DNA of 32,027 nt, taken from Pseudomonadota bacterium. GTDB taxonomy: Bacteria; Myxococcota_A; Polyangia; Polyangiales; Polyangiaceae. Under the pieces are notes generated by a model that was given only the letters and a program-made list of their open reading frames with translations, was not told the DNA's origin and made no database searches. Below, piece after piece: positions 8,268 to 15,044 of the stretch (position 1 is the first letter of the stretch; each line of letters opens with the position of its first letter). The translations under genes and the position numbers were made by a program. The stretch lies in the NCBI GenBank assembly GCA_023428245.1, contig JAEYYX010000124.1, forward strand, positions 1-32,027, read 5' to 3'.

Positions 8268-9464
8268 TCAAAGGGCCGGAGCGCCAGAAACTTCGTGGGG
8301 CAGCGGGATTTTGGCTTTTCGGAGCGCCGCGTCGATGGCGACCTTGAGGTACGCCTTCGGGTCGAGCCCTGCGAGCTTCGCGCTCTCGATCAGGCTGTAG
8401 AAAAGAGCCGCAACTTCCGTTCCGCGTTTCGAGCGCGAGCCGTAGTGATTCTTCCGTCCGACCACCACACCACGAATCGCGCGTTCGGTACGGTTGTTGT
8501 CGAGCTCGACGAGTGGGTCGCCCAGAAACACCTGAAGACCATCCCAAACGCCTCCCATATAGGCGATGGCCTTACCGAGATTGCTTTGCGGGAGCGCCTT
8601 GGTCTCTAGCGCCCAGTCCCTGATTCTCCGCACCACCTCGCGCGAGCGCTCCGCGCCAATCGCCAGTCGTCGCTCGGGTGGTCCGTCTCGCGTATCACGC
8701 TCGATTTGGTAGAGCTTTCCGATCCAGTCGAGGACCTCGCCGCATTCTTTCGGATACTGCGCCTCGATTTCGATAAACTTTCGCCTCACGTGGGCCCAGC
8801 AGTGCGCGAGCCGAAATCGCTCCCCTTGCTTCTTCAGCGAAGAGTAGGCTGCGTAGCCGTCGGTCATCACCGTGCCCTGGTAGCCACCGAGCACTGCCTT
8901 AGCTGCTTCGGTCGACCTGCTCGTCGATATCCGATAACTCACAGCGCGGTCGGTGGCGATCGCCCACACGTGCCACTGTTTGCTGAAGGCGTTCTCCTTC
9001 TTCCCCATCATTCGCCAGTGCGTCTCGTCTGCACCGATCGCGGGCTCCGTCAGGATGTATTGGCCGAGCGCCTTGTGGGCCGGCTCGAGCCAGAACGCGA
9101 GCCAATCGATTTGGTCCCAGAGTGTCTGAGAATCGACCTTGAGTCCTTCGCGAGCCATCATCTTTACCTGTCGCTCGAGCGGCAGATGGTCGGCGTACTT
9201 GCTCGTTGCCACTTCGACCGCGAAGCCCACCGAGTATCGCGCGCTCTCGAAGAGCTTCGTCGGGCCGGGCGCGGTCTGAATGCATGACCCGCAGCTGCAC
9301 CGGTACTTTTGGCGCTTGTGCTTCGTCACGACGAAGCGCCGCTCGATCACGTCGATCTCCTCGGACTCTTCGAACTGCCCGCTCCACTCTTTCGTCTCGC
9401 CTCCGCACACCAAACATTTCTCGTCAGCGGCCTGCGTATGCACACGCTCGACGATCTCGAGAGA
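8268..9464 (-). pseudogene. tnpC: IS66-family transposase TnpC, C-terminal part (gene split by the IS21-type element)
   Basis: This is the catalytic part of the IS66 DDE transposase. The free-standing frame starts at GTG 9443 (391 residues), but homologous sequence continues in frame to 9464 (SLEIVER, then VHTQAADEKCLVCGG). A zinc-binding cluster (CLVCGG, then RCSCGSC) precedes the DDE core. Numbered from 9443, the likely catalytic residues are Asp139 (IGADETHWRM), Asp195 (VMTDGYAAY) and Glu320 (DNNRTERAIRG). The missing leucine-zipper N-terminus lies at 11993-12289, beyond the IS21-type insertion. Joined there, the two parts make one open frame of 497 codons, the normal IS66 length. As it stands the gene cannot make a full protein. 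Confidence 0.92.
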
Positions 9465-9470
9465 GCTTTG
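9465..9470 (+). repeat. Target-site duplication of the IS21-type element, left copy
   Basis: GCTTTG directly precedes the TGATCG terminus at 9471 and is repeated directly after the CCATCA terminus at 11993-11998. IS21-family elements duplicate 4 to 8 bp of target. Confidence 0.85.
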
Positions 9471-9633
9471 TGATCGACGTCAACTATTTCTTCCGGTCGG
9501 CGACAATTAGAATTGCCGGTCTTGCCAGGTGGATGGACGTGGCCGGCGCCCTCGGTCACGTCGCGCGGTGAGATCTGATGGGTGCGCATCGGATTTGGTG
9601 CAATTGTCGTGGTAGTTGTCGCTGAAGTTGTGG

Positions 9634-10392
9634 TCAGCCGCGGACCTTGCTCTGCCGCTTCTTCGCCGTGTCGGTGCGGTAGCTCTCGACCGAGAACTCG
9701 AGGATGACTGAGTGATGGACGAGGCGGTCGATGGCGGCCGCGGTCGTCATGGGGTTTTTAAAGATCTGGTCCCACTCGTGAAAGACGAGGTTGCTGGTGA
9801 TGAGGAGGGAGCGTCGCTCGTAGCGTTCGGCGAGGAGCGTGAAGAGCACCTCGATCTCTTCGGCGGACTGCTGCACGTAGCCGATGTCGTCGAGGACGAT
9901 GAGTTCGAAGCCGTCGAGCTTGCGTAGGACGCGAGGCAGCTCGAGGTCACGTTTCGCTGCGAGGAGCTCCTGCACGAGCTGAAACGTCGGCGTGAAGAGG
10001 ACCGTTCGTCCCTGCTGGACGAGCGCGTGCCCGACAGCGGCAGCGACATGGGACTTGCCCGTGCCGGGCAGGCCGAAGCAGAGCACGTTCGTGGCGTCAG
10101 CGAGAAATTCTCCTGTCGAGAGTAGGTCGATCTGCTTGCGTAGCGCGGACGGCAAACGGGAACTCTCGAAGAGGTCGAAGGTCTTGCCGGGCGGCAGCTT
10201 GGAGGCGGCGAGCAACCTCGCGACGCGGCGGTGCTGCCGAGCCTCGGCCTCCATCTCGAGCACCTCGACGACCGTTGGGATGGCGGCGCGTTGGTCGGCT
10301 AGCTCAAGACGAAGGTGGAGCTGCTCGCTGACGGTGGGGAGCCGAAATTGCGAGCAGAGCTCGGCGATGCGGTGCTCGACGGCGGTGGTCAT
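9634..10392 (-). CDS. istB: IS21-family transposition helper ATPase IstB
   Basis: IstB is an AAA+/DnaA-like ATPase that helps the IS21 transposase IstA choose and bind target DNA. The 252-residue length is normal. The Walker A motif GLPGTGKS is at 107-114 and the Walker B stretch LIVLDD at 164-169; between them lies the family's FTPTFQLVQELLAAKRD-type segment. Its ATG overlaps the istA stop by 4 bp (ATGA), so the two genes are probably translated together. About 160 bp separate its stop from the element end. The frame is intact with no sign of decay. Confidence 0.95.
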   Translation of the reverse strand: MTTAVEHRIAELCSQFRLPTVSEQLHLRLELADQRAAIPTVVEVLEMEAEARQHRRVARLLAASKLPPGKTFDLFESSRLPSALRKQIDLLSTGEFLADATNVLCFGLPGTGKSHVAAAVGHALVQQGRTVLFTPTFQLVQELLAAKRDLELPRVLRKLDGFELIVLDDIGYVQQSAEEIEVLFTLLAERYERRSLLITSNLVFHEWDQIFKNPMTTAAAIDRLVHHSVILEFSVESYRTDTAKKRQSKVRG

Positions 10393-11882
10393 AGCCCACC
10401 TCCAGCGGCGAGCAGACTATCGAAAGCGTGTCGGTCTGGCTTGAGTGGGAGGAGAGCTGGAGCCGTCGGCAAGGCTGGAGAAGCGAGCATCTTGACCGAG
10501 TCGAGAGCTAACGGAGCGCTCTGTTCGAGCAAGATACTGAGAGCGCACTCGACATCGCTCTGAGCAGTGCTCGCCGCGCGGTGGAGAATACGAAGGTATT
10601 CGAGGTCCGCCTTGGAGGGGGATTGCGCGACGAGGCGGTCGTAGGCGCGGCGAAAGACCGCTGAGGGGAACATCTCCTCGCGGTAGCGGTAGCGCGCGAA
10701 GGCAGCAGGCTTTCGCACGAGCGACCAGATGACGTGACGGTAGTCGACGCGAAACGACCGCTCGCCTCGCATTCGGGGCAGCGTCTCGACGAGCTTGTCC
10801 TTGTAGACGACCTCGATTTTCTCGGCGTGCTGACGAACCGTTACGCTGCTGCCGATGAGGCGAGAGGGCACCGAGTAGGTGCGCTTGGCAAAGTGGATGG
10901 TGCTCCATGAGCGGACCACGCAGGAGAACTCGGTGTACTCAGGTAAGCGATGAGGCGGGAGCGGTCGAAGCAGGGCTCGTTCCTGCTCGAAGCGAGCGGC
11001 GTTCTGGTCGTTGAGCTGGTCGACGACCCGCTGCACGAAGGCGAGGTAGGCGTCGCGGGTCGAGAAGTCGCGACTGCCGCGCAGGAGGAGCGCTTGCTCG
11101 AGCTTGCGCTTGAGGACGTCGTGACCCTTCTCGATGGAGCCGTTTTCGTGGGACTTGCCGGGGCGGATCCTGGAAGACTCGAGTCCGTAGTGCGTGAGCA
11201 CGGCACGGTAGCGTTTGGTGAGAGAACGTCCGCTGGTCTTGAGCTCACGGGTAGCGGCCGAGAGATTATCGCTTCGCAGCTCATGAGGCAGCCCTCCCAG
11301 CCGAAAGAGCGTCTTCTGCAGGCCGTGAAGCAGCGCCTCGAACGTCTCGCTGAACGCGAGTGTGACGGCTCGCCACCTGCTGAATGTCAGGAGCAAGTGG
11401 AAGAACAGGTGGGGAAAGGCCACTCCCGCGATGGTGACGCGGAGCTCGTTGCAGCAGGTGAAGTCGTACGCAGCCTGGTGAGCAGGCACATGCTCCTGCG
11501 CGAAGTAGACCTCGCGCTCGGGGCCATGTAGCGCTCGCCAGTCGCGGACGCGGCGCTGCAGCGTGCGCAGGTGACCTCCGTCGAACCGCCCGGGGTGGCG
11601 TTGCATCAGCTCGTCGAGGATCGTCGTCGCCTCCAGGGCGGCGCGATCGTCCTCACGTAGCAGCGGTAGGACCTCCGCGTCCCAGACGTCCTCGAAGGGG
11701 TCCTTGCGAGTCCGCCAGGCTCGCGCCCCCTTGGTTTGCGAGGGTAGCGCGCCCGTCTTCCAGGTCCGAGCCGTGCGCTCGGACATTCCAGCGGCGGCAG
11801 CCGCCGCCTCGATCGTCATTTTTGTCATCAACTTCTGCCTCAGAAGCCTGACCTGCTCGTCGGTGACCATCTCCGGGGACAA
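10389..11882 (-). CDS. istA: IS21-family transposase IstA
   Basis: IstA is the DDE transposase of IS21 elements; it cuts and joins the element ends with help from IstB. The 497-residue protein begins with a helix-turn-helix-like region (about 20-45, TIEAAAAAAGMSERTARTW). The integrase-type core follows: probable catalytic Asp140 (AYDFTCC), Asp205 (LRSDNLSAA) and a Glu in HENGSIEKGH, probably 251. A C-terminal beta-barrel-like segment includes YSVPSRLIG near 342-350. It ends in a 4-bp overlap with istB. The gene begins about 110 bp inside the element end, leaving room for the terminal repeats and a promoter. It is apparently complete and intact. Confidence 0.95.
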   Translation of the reverse strand: MSPEMVTDEQVRLLRQKLMTKMTIEAAAAAAGMSERTARTWKTGALPSQTKGARAWRTRKDPFEDVWDAEVLPLLREDDRAALEATTILDELMQRHPGRFDGGHLRTLQRRVRDWRALHGPEREVYFAQEHVPAHQAAYDFTCCNELRVTIAGVAFPHLFFHLLLTFSRWRAVTLAFSETFEALLHGLQKTLFRLGGLPHELRSDNLSAATRELKTSGRSLTKRYRAVLTHYGLESSRIRPGKSHENGSIEKGHDVLKRKLEQALLLRGSRDFSTRDAYLAFVQRVVDQLNDQNAARFEQERALLRPLPPHRLPEYTEFSCVVRSWSTIHFAKRTYSVPSRLIGSSVTVRQHAEKIEVVYKDKLVETLPRMRGERSFRVDYRHVIWSLVRKPAAFARYRYREEMFPSAVFRRAYDRLVAQSPSKADLEYLRILHRAASTAQSDVECALSILLEQSAPLALDSVKMLASPALPTAPALLPLKPDRHAFDSLLAAGGGL

Positions 11883-11992
11883 CGTGGCTCCATCGCCAAT
11901 CCCTGGAAATTGCCTCCACTTCGGCCTGTCAGGCAGGGCTCAACCGGCAAAAATAGTTGTCGTCAGCCGGCAGAAGTAATTGTCGTCCATCA

Positions 11993-11998
11993 GCTTTG
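11993..11998 (+). repeat. Target-site duplication of the IS21-type element, right copy
   Basis: GCTTTG follows the right terminus and matches 9465-9470 exactly. Confidence 0.85.
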
Positions 11999-12289
11999 CT
12001 CGCGGCGACCGTGTCCGGTCTTTGGGGACTTCGGGGGCTTCTCTTGGGCCGCTCCTTCGGTGGGCTCCCGGCGCTCCGAGGACTCGCCGAACATTTGCTG
12101 ACGCACTTGCGCCAGGCTTGCTTCGAGATCTTCGATCTGGAGCTGAAGCTGGACAGCTTCTTTGCCCTCGAGCGCGAGGAGGCGATTCTTCAGCTTCGCT
12201 ACGAGTTTAGCGAGCGCCAGATTCTCCGCTTCGAGCAGCTTCGCTGCCTGAAGGAGGCTCGCGTGATCGGTGAGCTGATCGAGTGTCAC
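11993..12289 (-). pseudogene. tnpC: IS66-family transposase TnpC, N-terminal part
   Basis: From a GTG at 12289 this frame codes 99 residues and then meets a TGA that belongs to the IS21-type terminus (11990-11992). The segment is the leucine-rich coiled coil that begins IS66 TnpC (LLQAAKLLEAENLALAKLVA, then KLKNRLLALEG), followed by the QQMFGESSERR motif and the GHGRREQ motif that normally leads into the zinc-binding region. The missing remainder lies at 8268-9464 and is in frame once the IS21-type element and one GCTTTG copy are removed. The start follows the tnpB stop by about 30 bp. Confidence 0.9.
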
Positions 12290-12318
12290 TTCGGTAGGTA
12301 GAACCTACCGCACCTGAC

Positions 12319-12723
12319 TTAAATTCCTGAATCGGACGAAAGTTTGTCGAATATTTTCGAGCGCAGACTCGCCTCGCGCAGGAGCGGAGGACTCAGCTCT
12401 ACGCGGCCGAGCGCCTCGCTCCCCTCGACGAAGAGCGCTAGCTCCGCGAGTGTGAGCGTGAGGTTTTTGCTCATCGGACCGCGCCACGGTGTCGCAAATT
12501 TCCCCTGCTCGAGCCGTTTCGAGAACAGGCAGACCCCCGTCCCGTCGAAATAGAGAATCTTCGCGCGCCTCCGGTCCCGACTCACAAACAGGAACAGGTC
12601 ACCAGTCATCAAGTCCCGCTTCATCGAGTCTCGCACGAGCGCCGCGAGCGTATCGAAGCTCTTGCGCATATCGCACGGCTCCTCGTACGCGTACGCGCTC
12701 ACGCCTCGAAGCAAGCCGATCAT
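12319..12723 (-). CDS. tnpB: IS66-family accessory protein TnpB
   Basis: TnpB (Orf2) is a small protein needed for IS66 transposition; its biochemical role is poorly known. This 134-residue copy shows the family signature EEPCDMRKSFDTLAALVRD near 14-32, then GDLFLFVSRDRRRAKILYFD and a LFSKRLEQGKFATP motif. The typical length is about 115 residues, and the extra residues are at the C-terminus. Its ATG at 12723 overlaps the tnpA stop by 4 bp (ATGA), indicating coupled translation. The frame is intact. Confidence 0.93.
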   Translation of the reverse strand: MIGLLRGVSAYAYEEPCDMRKSFDTLAALVRDSMKRDLMTGDLFLFVSRDRRRAKILYFDGTGVCLFSKRLEQGKFATPWRGPMSKNLTLTLAELALFVEGSEALGRVELSPPLLREASLRSKIFDKLSSDSGI

Positions 12724-13079
12724 CGATGCTCCCCCAAAAGCGCCTTCACTTCCGCGAGGCTGAGCCCGCTCACGCGCAGGCCACTCTCGCTCTCGACCGT
12801 GAACAGACGGGCCTCACTGAGCGGCACTTGCCCCCCAACCTGAACTCTCCGAAATCCAGGCCTATCCCCTCGCTCCGCGCCCCTCCGCCAGAAATCGAGC
12901 GTTGCTCGACAGAGCCCGAGCTCTCTCACAACGACTCCGAGCGACACGCCCTCCGCACGTCGTCTCGCCGCGTGCTCCAGAACTCTCGCCTTCAATCCCT
13001 CCGAGTACCGAGCGCCACGTCCCCCGCGACGTGCCTTCAAAATTTCCGCCTTCAGCTTCTCGAGATTCGGCTCCGCCAC
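12720..13079 (-). CDS. tnpA: IS66-family accessory protein TnpA
   Basis: TnpA (Orf1) of IS66 elements is a small helix-turn-helix protein. I place the start at the GTG at 13079, giving 119 residues beginning VAEPNLEKLKAEILKARRGG. Upstream codons in this frame run back through the element's terminal inverted repeat and are unlikely to be coding. The segment VLEHAARRRAEGVSLGVVVR, then ELGLCRATLDFW, is the helix-turn-helix. The tail GLRVSGLSLAEVKALLGE matches the usual 'GxxVxGLxxxxxAxLL' ending of the family. It overlaps tnpB by 4 bp and heads the tnpA-tnpB-tnpC order. Confidence 0.85.
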   Translation of the reverse strand: MAEPNLEKLKAEILKARRGGRGARYSEGLKARVLEHAARRRAEGVSLGVVVRELGLCRATLDFWRRGAERGDRPGFRRVQVGGQVPLSEARLFTVESESGLRVSGLSLAEVKALLGEHR

Positions 13080-13118
13080 GCGCCGATCCTCGGATCTCCT
13101 GCCCACGTCACAAGACGG

Positions 13119-13136
13119 GCATCGGCGAGGATGTAC
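13119..13136 (-). repeat. IS66-type terminal inverted repeat, right copy
   Basis: Read inward on the minus strand this is GTACATCCTCGCCGATGC, matching the left terminus at 15 of 18 positions. It lies 40 bases upstream of the chosen tnpA start. Confidence 0.65.
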
Positions 13137-13163
13137 TTTTTTCTTACCCTCTAGGGAATTTTC

Positions 13164-13289
13164 ATTCCCCCGCTCGCGCTGAGCTTCCAGGCTCCTGAGT
13201 GGAGTGACGGCCGAGAGGCAGGAGGAAACAATGCGCAGCCTGGCAGCGAGCACGAGTAAGGGGGAATCGACAGCGCCGCAGGCGGAGGG
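13164..13289 (+). repeat. Dispersed hairpin repeat, copy A
   Basis: Outer arms ATTCCCCC (13164-13171) and GGGGGAAT (13260-13267) are an exact inverted pair. The 47 bases from 13243, beginning GCAGCGAGCACGAGTAAGGG, resemble 15145-15191 at roughly 80 percent by eye. No gene is visible in it. It is probably a non-coding dispersed element. Confidence 0.5.
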
Positions 13290-13319
13290 TAGACTCACTC
13301 AATTCTCATGCTTGTCGCG

Positions 13320-13623
13320 ATGGGCCGCCGAGGAGCTGGCGAAAGGGGGCCACCAAAAGTCTGGTCGAGCCAGCTCCGCATCGCTGCCGAGCTGAACGGC
13401 TCCGGCGAGGTCGTGAGCCGCTTCATCTACAGCCACAGCCCGAACTCCCCGTGAGCCTACAAGGAGCGCTACTACAGCGTGCCATCGAGGCACGTGGCTG
13501 AGCTCGTTGAGCTCTGGGCCACTCCGAGCGTTGTTGAAGTCTATGCAGACGGCGCTTCGCGCCGATTCTTGATCGAGTACCCGGAACGACTGATCGGGTT
13601 GACCGGAAGGCTCATCAATCTAT
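13320..13623 (+). pseudogene. Composite relic: RHS scrap followed by an IstA-like scrap
   Basis: One frame, with a single TGA at 13452-13454, holds two unrelated scraps. The first, about 13350-13451, reads KVWSSQLRIAAELNGSGEVV, then SRFIY; this matches the RHS/YD segment 'FLWxxxLRIAAELDGxGxVVSRFVY'. After the stop, 13455-13619 reads YKERYYSVPSRHVAELVELW and continues VVEVYADGASRR. This resembles the C-terminal barrel of IS21 IstA, including the intact copy in this window (RTYSVPSRLIG...IEVVYKDK). The frame ends at TAA 13621. The RHS match is clear in pattern; the IstA match is weaker. Both are dead fragments. Confidence 0.55.
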
Positions 13624-13626
13624 AAT
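13599..13626 (+). promoter_or_regulatory. Sigma-70-like promoter pointing right, towards the 3' end of rpn
   Basis: TTGACC (13599-13604) and a perfect TATAAT (13621-13626) are separated by 16 bp, close to the housekeeping consensus and unusual in GC-rich DNA. No plus-strand gene follows; the next gene, rpn, is on the opposite strand, so a transcript would be antisense to it. It lies at the end of a dead fragment and may be fortuitous. Confidence 0.35.
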
Positions 13627-13759
13627 AGATAGCCGGCTTAGCACCGTCCAGGAAGCCGTGTCTTAGAAAGAGGAGGCAGGCCATCGAAGCTAGTGCAAGG
13701 GGCGCAGAGTCCAGAAGCCAGCCGGGACGATCGGAGCGAACGGACGCGTCTAGGCCGCA
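13624..13759. other. Intergenic stretch after the composite relic
   Basis: I see no gene, relic or convincing terminator between the relic's stop and the end of the rpn gene. Confidence 0.5.
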
Positions 13760-14761
13760 TCAAGTAAAGACGTCGTAGATGGTTGTGGCTGTGAGGACTC
13801 GCTCGGCCCAAATTTCGAGTAGGGCGGGGGGAGCCGAGTCGAGCCTGGTTCGATAGCTGTCGTCCAGGGCGCCAAACTTCAATGTGAGCAGCTTGACGAG
13901 GAGGGCGCGCTCGCCCTTTTCGATGCCCTTTTCGATGCCCTTTTCGATGCCCTTTTGAATGCCCTGCTGGAGCCACTGTTCGGCGAGAGTCATGACGATA
14001 TCCTTGGTCTGTGGCGCAACTTGCTCGATGGCGGTGAGGATAGCATGGGGCGAGAGGAGTTCCGTAACGCGTGCGATGTAGCTGAAAACGGCTCGAAGGG
14101 CGTCGGCCCCCGAGGGGGCCTGATGGGCCTCGGCGATGGCCCCTGCCCAGGCGGAGAGGGAGGCGAGGAAGCGCTCATGGGCTCGAGCGTCGCGCAGCGC
14201 CCAGAGCACGACGGGGACGAGCCGCTCGCTTTCGCGGGTTGCGCGTTCGAGGAGCTCTGCGTCTGTTTTGAGGCTGAGGTCGTCGAGGACGAAGCGAAAC
14301 GAAGGAGTGAGCTCGGTCAGGTGGAGATTCTGGAGAAGCCCCGTGTCAAACAGCTCGTGGAGCGAAAGAGGGGAGTTCCACCCGCCGGCACTGTGGTGGA
14401 GTACAACCGGCACGATGGGCGGTAAGTGAAGGGGCCTCGGTTCTTGTCGCAAGCACTGCTCCCATTTGCGGAGCATGTAGCCGAGGAGGCGCAGGGGCAT
14501 GAAGCGGTCAGGGCTGCTCTGATGCTCGAAGAGGAGGTAGAGGAAGGAGCGAGCGCCAGCGATCTCGGCGCTGAAGAGGAGGTCGGCGAAGCGACTCGCA
14601 TCAGCAACTTCGACGAAGGACCCCGGCTCGATGCGCAGGGAATTCCAGTCGACGGCGGCAGTGATCTCAGGAGGAAGAACGGCCCGGAGCTCTACCGCAG
14701 CGTTGCGAGGATCGGAGAAGATCTCTTTGAAGAGAGCGTCATGAGGAGAATCGAGGGACAA
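13760..14761 (-). CDS. Rpn-family recombination-promoting nuclease / YhgA-like putative transposase
   Basis: The 333-residue protein belongs to the Rpn/YhgA group, PD-(D/E)XK nucleases known in E. coli to promote RecA-independent recombination. The N-terminus HDALFKEIFSDPRNA is the family opening. The probable catalytic residues are Asp60 (RFADLLF) and the E79-H-Q81 motif in LLFEHQSSPD. The C-terminus after about residue 290 resembles the DUF4351-type tail (LLTLKFGALDDSYRTRLDSA). Between them residues about 266-285 repeat Lys-Gly-Ile-Glu, encoded by 12-bp tandem repeats. The start is TTG, with a stop only a few codons upstream and no other usable start nearby. Such genes are often abundant and mobile. 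The frame is intact, though catalysis is inferred from motifs only. Confidence 0.85.
   Translation of the reverse strand: MSLDSPHDALFKEIFSDPRNAAVELRAVLPPEITAAVDWNSLRIEPGSFVEVADASRFADLLFSAEIAGARSFLYLLFEHQSSPDRFMPLRLLGYMLRKWEQCLRQEPRPLHLPPIVPVVLHHSAGGWNSPLSLHELFDTGLLQNLHLTELTPSFRFVLDDLSLKTDAELLERATRESERLVPVVLWALRDARAHERFLASLSAWAGAIAEAHQAPSGADALRAVFSYIARVTELLSPHAILTAIEQVAPQTKDIVMTLAEQWLQQGIQKGIEKGIEKGIEKGERALLVKLLTLKFGALDDSYRTRLDSAPPALLEIWAERVLTATTIYDVFT
13914..13961 (+). repeat. 12-bp tandem repeat inside rpn
   Basis: Three exact copies of CCCTTTTCGATG (13914-13949) are followed by one variant, CCCTTTTGAATG (13950-13961). On the minus strand each unit encodes four residues of the KGIE/KGIQ run. 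Slippage would change the protein by four residues at a time without breaking the frame. Confidence 0.9.
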
Positions 14762-14914
14762 GCGTGCGGGAGTCTAGAGGGGTCAGTGAGAGAGGGAAAG
14801 AGGGCTCAGCGCCTCGCGGACTCGAGCGAAGGCTTCCGCCAAGTCTCTCTCGACGAGCGAGGCAGGATCCGGAGGACGCGGTCGCCAAGCCGACCGAGCG
14901 TAGCATCGCGCCGA
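14762..14914. other. Intergenic stretch upstream of rpn
   Basis: This presumably holds the rpn promoter on the minus strand. I see no consensus boxes that I would defend. A plus-strand frame crosses the region but is a shadow of rpn. Confidence 0.4.
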
Positions 14915-15044
14915 GAGCAAGCGCGACGTTGTGCTTCGGTGTGGCCAAACCGTGAGGAGCGAACCACGGTCGAACAGATTCTCACAAGGTGACGAAGAGG
15001 CAGATCGTGAGGACGGCCAGCTGATGGTGACTCTGGTACAGGTG
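14915..15044 (+). pseudogene. Direct repeat R2: orphan 3' end of a second membrane-protein gene
   Basis: This copies 7992-8123, beginning GAGCAAGCGCGACGTTGTGC. Its first part would encode the last 25 residues of the 289-residue membrane protein (ARRCASVWPNREERTTVEQI, then LTR and stop). The two coding differences from R1 are silent. Similarity stops abruptly upstream of GAGCAAGCG, so only the gene's tail remains. It is probably what is left of a paralogous gene after rearrangement. A dispersed element that happens to end in the membrane gene is the alternative. Confidence 0.6.

Larger units (their letters stand above)
9471..11992 (-). mobile_element. IS21-family element, apparently complete (2522 bp)
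   Basis: The element carries istA and istB on the minus strand. Both ends begin TGAT(C/G)GACG when read inward (left TGATCGACGTCAACTATTTC; right, minus strand, TGATGGACGACAATTACTTC). Each end then carries a second, related unit of the form CGACAA(T/C)TA...TTGCCGG about 25 bases further in, as expected for IS21, whose ends hold several transposase-binding repeats. It is flanked by the 6-bp duplication GCTTTG and sits in the IS66 tnpC gene. Intact ends, an intact duplication and two intact genes point to a recent insertion. Confidence 0.9.
8209..13136 (-). mobile_element. IS66-type element, interrupted by an IS21-type element
   Basis: On the minus strand the element carries the canonical IS66 order tnpA, tnpB, tnpC. 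Its ends are marked by an imperfect 18-bp inverted repeat: GTAAGTCCTCGCCGAAGC at 8209 and, reading inward from 13136, GTACATCCTCGCCGATGC (15 of 18 match). IS66 ends normally begin GTAA and are flanked by 8-bp target duplications. Here the right end reads GTAC and no duplication is visible (CGAGGAGT on the left, TTTTTTCT on the right), so the right boundary could be a few bases off or altered. Without the 2.5-kb insertion the element would be about 2.4 kb, usual for the family. Confidence 0.75.

Noticed and set aside
8706..9287. Plus-strand frame of 193 codons across the IS66 transposase
   Set aside because: It is antisense to the DDE core of TnpC and has no recognisable motif.
10950..11531. 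Plus-strand frame of 193 codons across istA
   Set aside because: It is a shadow of the IstA catalytic region.
12489..13154. Plus-strand frame of 221 codons opposite tnpA and tnpB
   Set aside because: It is Arg/Ser/Pro-rich, typical of antisense reading of GC-rich genes. The minus-strand IS66 genes explain the region.
13080..13298. Upstream extension of the tnpA frame
   Set aside because: It would run through the IS66 terminal inverted repeat and outside the element. The GTG at 13079 gives the normal length.
13914..13961. CRISPR-like repeats
   Set aside because: The 12-bp units are directly adjacent with no spacers and encode a protein repeat. No CRISPR array or cas gene was seen in the window.
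14426..14992. Plus-strand frame of 188 codons ending in the same residues as the 289-residue membrane protein
   Set aside because: Up to about 14760 it is antisense to rpn. Only its last 25 codons are real similarity, and I list those as repeat R2.
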